A stretch of DNA of 64,000 nucleotides from Lithobates sylvaticus. Taxonomy: Eukaryota > Chordata > Amphibia > Anura > Ranidae. The notes beneath the pieces are model-generated. The model made no database searches. It saw only the letters and a list, made by a program, of their open reading frames with translations, and was not told where the DNA came from. A program made the translations under genes and the position numbers. The stretch covers positions 238,099,713 to 238,163,712 of the forward strand of contig CM053027.1 in the NCBI GenBank assembly GCA_028564925.1, read 5' to 3'. The number at the start of each line of letters is the position of its first letter. Position 1 is the stretch's first letter. Of this stretch, positions 57,384 to 64,000 are shown in pieces.

Positions 57384-59074
57384 TACAACACAGCCATGAC
57401 TGAGCCTGCAGGAGAGACCCCTCCCATGACAGATATCCATCAATTTTACTACACTTCTATGAATTTTATTGTATATCAGTACTGTATCATTCCTATGTAA
57501 TTTGTATGGATTTTATTTTTCTTTCCCTGCTATGACAATTAAGTTCTATATTATGTTTACTAATATGTCATATTTGTACATGCATTTGAATATTCAGCTG
57601 TCACATACAGACGATCATGGACATTTTCTATACAATTGTTAATAAAATCTCTACTTTTATATTGCTTTTGAACTGCCTCATTTAAAGTCCCACACTCGTT
57701 TTGTCCTTTGAATTTATTATAGGGATGGAAGCGCACCACCCCCCCTTCCTTGTGCGTTTCATTTAAAGTCCCAGTATATGGAGATATACATTCCCCCCCC
57801 CCCTTCTTTGCATGTCATAATCGGGATGGAGGCAGAGCTCAAACGCAATGGGTAGTTATTATCTACCTTCATTACCTGTATATTTCCCTCAGGGATGGAT
57901 GGGATCTTATTCCATGATTCCTACCCTCCGGGTGACATTTATTAACTATATATATTTGCTACAAGTATACATCTTTCCTATATGTGACCTATATTTTTTA
58001 TACAATCATGGTCCGTAGCTTTTGTGCCCCCTGTGGATGCTGTCCGCCATGCCTGTTTTGCTTTGGCTGCCGTCATTCCTCCCCGGGAGTTGTGATTCGC
58101 ACCAGGCGCCGCCCCCCGTCACCCATTGGCTTGACCAGGTGATGTGGGGGTGGCTTGCCTCGTGCGTATCGACGCCACGCTTATGCCGTACCAGTGACGT
58201 TTCTTGTAAGCGCCACTGTTTGATTGCGGAGTGTTTCCATCCAGCTGTTGCATGGCGGGAGTTGTTTTTGGCGCCATTGGCGGCCGGACGACTCCCGCTC
58301 GTCATCACGCTCGTGACGTAGGCGCACGCCCGCCCTATTTCCACCGGCCCGATTGGGGGCCCCCATTCACAACTGACCAGATGACCGGTTTACACTGCCC
58401 ACCTTAGATCACGTCCAGACGTAATATCTACTACCCAAGGTTACTTTCTTATGGCTTTTCCATATTTATTCTATCCAGCACTTTTTTCACTTACACCTAT
58501 ACTGATCGATCATGATCATCACTGTATATGACTTTACATGGTCACTTGTCTATTCCACACTTTCTCTGATTCACTATTTTTCTTTCACTGTGCACTGTTT
58601 TATTTTTATGTTACTTTCTGTGCACACTTTGTTTGTTTTCTTCTTCTCCTTATTCTACTTTTACATCACCTTTTCACTTTATCTCTTCTTCTCTTTATGC
58701 ACTCTACCCCTTTGGTGTTCGGCAGTGTTACCGTGTCCATTACATAAAAAATATACTTTCTATTCTATTTATAGATTTTACTGCCATCACTGGCACAATA
58801 CTCAAACTACTCATATTGTTTGCTGGCCGGGGGCTTCTCACTTTGGATCCGGGGTTCTGGGCGGACCTTCTGCGCCTCAGCTCCCAGGGGAGGCTTGTTG
58901 TGGCGGTCTGTGCATACCGGGACAATTGGTGCTCGGCATTCCCGTGGGGTGTAAGTTCTACGGATTCGATCAACTTTTTTGTATATATATTTTTTTAAAA
59001 TATATTTTTTTATATACATAATACCAATCATACCATGGGCTTCTTAACTTAATACATCTTCTATTACCTACAGA

Positions 59075-59130
59075 CAATACATATTTGCTCCTGATGAGTC
59101 GGCATACCGACGAAACGCGTCGAGCTATTG
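59075..59130 (+). ncRNA. Hammerhead ribozyme (type I), unit junction 1
   Basis: The core is complete: CTGATGA, stem II GTCGG-CATA-CCGAC, GAAA, a minimal stem III (ACGCGT), then C at 59121 as the cleavage-site residue. Stem I pairs GCTC (59087-59090) with GAGC (59122-59125) and, across a seven-base bulge, CAATA (59075-59079) with TATTG (59126-59130). Predicted cleavage is after C59121. The short, self-complementary stem III is typical of hammerheads in Penelope elements and amphibian satellites, which often act as dimers. Confidence 0.9.
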
Positions 59131-60788
59131 AGGATGAAACCCCTCATATTTCCCATCAATTTTACTACACTTCTATGAATTTTATTGTATATCAGTACTG
59201 TATCATTCCTATGTAATTTGTATGGATTTTATTTTTCTTTCCCTGCTATGACAATTAAGTTCTATATTATGTTTACTAATATGTCATGTTTGTACATGCA
59301 TTTGAATATTCAGCTGTCACATACAGACGATCATGGACATTTTCTATACAATTGTTAATAAAATCTCTACTTTTATATTGCTTTTGAACTGCCTCATTTA
59401 AAGTCCCACACTCGTTTTGTCCTTTGAATTTATTATAGGGATGGAAGCGCACCACCCCCCCTTCCTTGTGCGTTTCATTTAAAGTCCCAGTATATGGAGA
59501 TATACATTCCCCCCCCTTCTTTGCATGTCATAATCGGGGTGGAGGCAGAGCTCAAACGCAATGGGTAGTTATTATCTACCTTCATTACCTGTATATTTCC
59601 CTCAGGGATGGATGGGATCTTATTCCATGATTCCTACCCTCCGGGTGACATTTATTAACTATATATATTTGCTACAAGTATACATCTTTCCTATATGTGA
59701 CCTATATTTTTTATACAATCATGGTCCGTAGCTTTTGTGCCCCCTGTGGATGCTGTCCGCCATGCCTGTTTTGCTTTGGCTGCCGTCTTTCCTCCCCGGG
59801 AGTTGTGATTCGCACCAGGCGCCGCCCCCCGTCACCCATTGGCTTGACCAGGTGATGTGGGGGTGGCTTGCCTCGTGCGTATCGACGCCACGCTTATGCC
59901 GTACCAGTGACGTTTCTTGTAAGCGCCACTGTTTGATTGCGGAGTGTTTCCATCCAGCTGTTGCATGGCGGGAGTTGTTTTTGGCGCCATTGGCGGCCGG
60001 ACGACTCCCGCTCGTCATCACGCTCGTGACGTAGGCGCACGCCCGCCCTATTTCCACCGGCCCGATTGGGGGCCCCCATTCACAACTGACCAGATGACCG
60101 GTTTACACTGCCCACCTTAGATCACGTCCAGACGTAATATCTACTACCCAAGGTTACTTTCTTATGGCTTTTCCATATTTATTCTATCCAGCACTTTTTT
60201 CACTTACACCTATACTGATCGATCATGATCATCACTGTATATGACTTTACATGGTCACTTGTCTATTCCACACTTTCTCTGATTCACTATTTTTCTTTCA
60301 CTGTGCACTGTTTTATTTTTATGTTACTTTCTGTGCACACTTTGTTTGTTTTCTTCTTCTCCTTATTCTACTTTTACATCACCTTTTCACTTTATCTCTT
60401 CTTCTCTTTATGCACTCTACCCCTTTGGTGTTCGGCAGTGTTACCGTGTCCATTACATAAAAAATATACTTTCTATTCTATTTATAGATTTTACTGCCAT
60501 CACTGGCACAATACTCAAACTACTCATATTGTTTGCTGGCCGGGGGCTTCTCACTTTGGATCCGGGGTTCTGGGCGGACCTTCTGCGCCTCAGCTCCCAG
60601 GGGAGGCTTGTTGTGGCGGTCTGTGCATACCGGGACAATTGGTGCTCGGCATTCCCGTGGGGTGTAAGTTCTACGGATTCGATCAACTTTTTTGTATATA
60701 TATTTTTTTTAAAATATATTTTTTTATATACATAATACCAATCATACCATGGGCTTCTTAACTTAATACATCTTCTATTACCTACAGA

Positions 60789-60844
60789 CAATACATATTT
60801 GCTCCTGATGAGTCGGCATACCGACGAAACGCGTCGAGCTATTG
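60789..60844 (+). ncRNA. Hammerhead ribozyme (type I), unit junction 2
   Basis: Identical to the copy at 59075; predicted cleavage after C60835. Confidence 0.9.
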
Positions 60845-62507
60845 AGGATGAAACCCCTCATATTTCCCATCAATTTTACTACACTTCTATGAATTTTATT
60901 GTATATCAGTACTGTATCATTCCTATGTAATTTGTATGGATTTTATTTTTCTTTCCCTGCTATGACAATTAAGTTCTATATTATGTTTACTAATATGTCA
61001 TGTTTGTACATGCATTTGAATATTCAGCTGTCACATACAGACGATCATGGACATTTTCTATACAATTGTTAATAAAATCTCTACTTTTATATTGCTTTTG
61101 AACTGCCTCATTTAAAGTCCCACACTCGTTTTGTCCTTTGAATTTATTATAGGGATGGAAGCGCACCACCCCCCCTTCCTTGTGCGTTTCATTTAAAGTC
61201 CCAGTATATGGAGATATACATTCCCCCCCCCCCCCCTTCTTTGCATGTCATAATCGGGATGGAGGCAGAGCTCAAACGCAATGGGTAGTTATTATCTACC
61301 TTCATTACCTGTATATTTCCCTCAGGGATGGATGGGATCTTATTCCATGATTCCTACCCTCCGGGTGACATTTATTAACTATATATATTTGCTACAAGTA
61401 TACATCTTTCCTATATGTGACCTATATTTTTTATACAATCATGGTCCGTAGCTTTTGTGCCCCCTGTGGATGCTGTCCGCCATGCCTGTTTTGCTTTGGC
61501 TGCCGTCTTTCCTCCCCGGGAGTTGTGATTCGCACCAGGCGCCGCCCCCCGTCACCCATTGGCTTGACCAGGTGATGTGGGGGTGGCTTGCCTCGTGCGT
61601 ATCGACGCCACGCTTATGCCGTACCAGTGACGTTTCTTGTAAGCGCCACTGTTTGATTGCGGAGTGTTTCCATCCAGCTGTTGCATGGCGGGAGTTGTTT
61701 TTGGCGCCATTGGCGGCCGGACGACTCCCGCTCGTCATCACGCTCGTGACGTAGGCGCACGCCCGCCCTATTTCCACCGGCCCGATTGGGGGCCCCCATT
61801 CACAACTGACCAGATGACCGGTTTACACTGCCCACCTTAGATCACGTCCAGACGTAATATCTACTACCCAAGGTTACTTTCTTATGGCTTTTCCATATTT
61901 ATTCTATCCAGCACTTTTTTCACTTACACCTATACTGATCGATCATGATCATCACTGTATATGACTTTACATGGTCACTTGTCTATTCCACACTTTCTCT
62001 GATTCACTATTTTTCTTTCACTGTGCACTGTTTTATTTTTATGTTACTTTCTGTGCACACTTTGTTTGTTTTCTTCTTCTCCTTATTCTACTTTTACATC
62101 ACCTTTTCACTTTATCTCTTCTTCTCTTTATGCACTCTACCCCTTTGGTGTTCGGCAGTGTTACCGTGTCCATTACATAAAAAATATACTTTCTATTCTT
62201 TTTATAGATTTTACTGCCATCACTGGCACAATACTCAAACTACTCATATTGTTTGCTGGCCGGGGGCTTCTCACTTTGGATCCGGGGTTCTGGGCGGACC
62301 TTCTGCGCCTCAGCTCCCAGGGGAGGCTTGTTGTGGCGGTCTGTGCATACCGGGACAATTGGTGCTCGGCATTCCCGTGGGGTGTAAGTTCTACGGATTC
62401 GATCAACTTTTTTGTATATATATTTTTTTAAAATATATTTTTTTATATACATAATACCAATCATACCATGGGCTTCTTAACTTAATACATCTTCTATTAC
62501 CTACAGA

Positions 62508-62563
62508 CAATACATATTTGCTCCTGATGAGTCGGCATACCGACGAAACGCGTCGAGCTATTG
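62508..62563 (+). ncRNA. Hammerhead ribozyme (type I), unit junction 3
   Basis: Identical to the other two copies; predicted cleavage after C62554. Confidence 0.9.
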
Positions 62564-64000
62564 AGGATGAAACCCCTCATATTTCCCATCAATTTTACTA
62601 CACTTCTATGAATTTTATTGTATATCAGTACTGTATCATTCCTATGTAATTTGTATGGATTTTATTTTTCTTTCCCTGCTATGACAATTAAGTTCTATAT
62701 TATGTTTACTAATATGTCATGTTTGTACATGCATTTGAATATTCAGCTGTCACATACAGACGATCATGGACATTTTCTATACAATTGTTAATAAAATCTC
62801 TACTTTTATATTGCTTTTGAACTGCCTCATTTAAAGTCCCACACTCGTTTTGTCCTTTGAATTTATTATAGGGATGGAAGCGCACCACCCCCCCTTCCTT
62901 GTGCGTTTCATTTAAAGTCCCAGTATATGGAGATATACATTCCCCCCCCCCTTCTTTGCATGTCATAATCGGGATGGAGGCAGAGCTCAAACGCAATGGG
63001 TAGTTATTATCTACCTTCATTACCTGTATATTTCCCTCAGGGATGGATGGGATCTTATTCCATGATTCCTACCCTCCGGGTGACATTTATTAACTATATA
63101 TATTTGCTACAAGTATACATCTTTCCTATATGTGACCTATATTTTTTATACAATCATGGTCCGTAGCTTTTGTGCCCCCTGTGGATGCTGTCCGCCATGC
63201 CTGTTTTGCTTTGGCTGCCGTCTTTCCTCCCCGGGAGTTGTGATTCGCACCAGGCGCCGCCCCCCCGTCACCCATTGGCTTGACCAGGTGATGTGGGGGT
63301 GGCTTGCCTCGTGCGTATCGACGCCACGCTTATGCCGTACCAGTGACGTTTCTTGTAAGCGCCACTGTTTGATTGCGGAGTGTTTCCATCCAGCTGTTGC
63401 ATGGCGGGAGTTGTTTTTGGCGCCATTGGCGGCCGGACGACTCCCGCTCGTCATCACGCTCGTGACGTAGGCGCATGCCCGCCCTATTTCCACCGGCCCG
63501 ATTGGGGGCCCCCATTCACAACTGACCAGATGACCGGTTTACACTGCCCACCTTAGATCACGTCCAGACGTAATATCTACTACCCAAGGTTACTTTCTTA
63601 TGGCTTTTCCATATTTATTCTATCCAGCACTTTTTTCACTTACACCTATACTGATCGATCATGATCATCACTGTATATGACTTTACATGGTCACTTGTCT
63701 ATTCCACACTTTCTCTGATTCACTATTTTTCTTTCACTGTGCACTGTTTTATTTTTATGTTACTTCTTCTCCTTATTCTACTTTTACATCACCTTTTCAC
63801 TTTATCTCTTCTTCTCTTTATGCACTCTACCCCTTTGGTGTTCGGCAGTGTTACCGTGTCCATTACATAAAAAATATACTTTCTATTCTATTTATAGATT
63901 TTACTGCCATCACTGGCACAATACTCAAACTACTCATATTGTTTGCTGGCCGGGGGCTTCTCACTTTGGATCCGGGGTTCTGGGCGGACCTTCTGCGCCT

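Larger units (their letters stand above)
51569..57437 (+). mobile_element. Ty3/gypsy (chromovirus-type) LTR retrotransposon, nearly whole
   Basis: Direct long repeats of about 0.75 kb flank an internal region with parts in the gypsy order. Gag has a CCHC knuckle (about 53238-53280). Protease follows (about 53400-53650), then reverse transcriptase with YLDD (about 53900-54650), RNase H (about 54800-55150), integrase (about 55380-56000) and a C-terminal chromodomain (about 56470-56615). A polypurine tract precedes the 3' LTR at 56675. It looks largely intact, with only about one or two breaks. The two LTRs differ at few positions, so the insertion is young. It lies in an L1 fragment on the left. 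After the 3' LTR the sequence runs briefly on into leader and gag-start sequence before the satellite begins. Confidence 0.9.
57438..64000 (+). repeat. 1.72-kb macrosatellite, 3.8 units in window
   Basis: CATCAATTTTACTACACTTC recurs at 57438, 59154, 60868 and 62587, periods 1716, 1714 and 1719 bp. Units are nearly identical, differing mainly in C-run lengths near 57791, and unit 4 lacks about 26 bp near 63762. Each unit has AATAAA near its start (TTAATAAAATCTC), a GC-rich middle (CACCAGGCGCCGCCCCCCGT) and a T-rich part, and each junction in view carries a hammerhead ribozyme. The frames that recur in every unit are probably not protein genes. The array continues beyond the right edge. The 1.7-kb unit with a ribozyme suggests a Penelope-type terminal repeat or a retrozyme-like element; that is inference, and no reverse transcriptase is visible. 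Confidence 0.93.

Noticed and set aside
58022-63870. Open frames of 69-178 codons recurring in each macrosatellite unit
   Set aside because: They persist because the units are nearly identical; there are no recognisable domains, the frames overlap on both strands and composition is biased by T-rich DNA.

Overview
The window reads as repeat-rich heterochromatin-like DNA from a large vertebrate genome. The mix of families (a BED-finger hAT, an L1/Tx1-type LINE, a three-gene PIF/Harbinger element, long piggyBac elements, a chromodomain Ty3/gypsy element, a DIRS remnant and a hammerhead-bearing tandem repeat) fits a frog, most likely a ranid. That assignment is inference from repeat style. I see no ordinary host gene, tRNA or rRNA. 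Nearly all coding capacity belongs to mobile elements.

Layout, left to right. 1-7690: a hAT transposase gene (2890-6141, one open frame of 1083 codons) between a ~60-bp minisatellite upstream and two ~145-bp tandem families downstream. 7691-8562: two unclassified interspersed repeats. 8563-14761: a 5'-truncated L1-type LINE (+). 15016-21060: arm A of a large inverted duplication, holding an L1 3' fragment with an 18-bp target duplication, a DIRS scrap, a minisatellite and the 3' half of a piggyBac element (-). 21061-29461: a PIF/Harbinger element inserted into that piggyBac. It has a transposase (+), a Myb/SANT-like gene (-) and a MADF gene (+), each with an intron filled by its own minisatellite. 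29462-34548: piggyBac copy B (+), inserted at TTAA in the MADF gene and lacking its transposase. 34549-35060: microsatellite and unassigned DNA. 35061-35560: a 500-N assembly gap. 35561-42398: piggyBac copy C (+) with a broken transposase gene. 39365-44210: arm C, the inverted partner of arm A. 44211-51568: L1 pieces (-), including a nearly full-length decayed copy. 51569-57437: the gypsy element. 57438-64000: 3.8 units of a 1.72-kb tandem repeat, with a well-formed hammerhead ribozyme at each of the three unit junctions in view.

How things fit together. The nesting gives a relative history: piggyBac entered an older interspersed repeat at TTAA; Harbinger entered piggyBac at TAA; piggyBac B entered Harbinger. 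The Harbinger left end shares its terminal bases with two tiny TAA-flanked MITEs inside piggyBac B and C, so the three-gene element is a plausible autonomous partner for them. Arms A and C are about 99% alike, face each other across the assembly gap, and both stop at L1 3' ends. This is either a recent L1-bounded inverted duplication or a scaffolding error.

The strongest findings are the hammerhead ribozymes, the Myb-plus-MADF Harbinger, and an in-frame stop codon shared by the two otherwise diverged L1 ORF2 copies.
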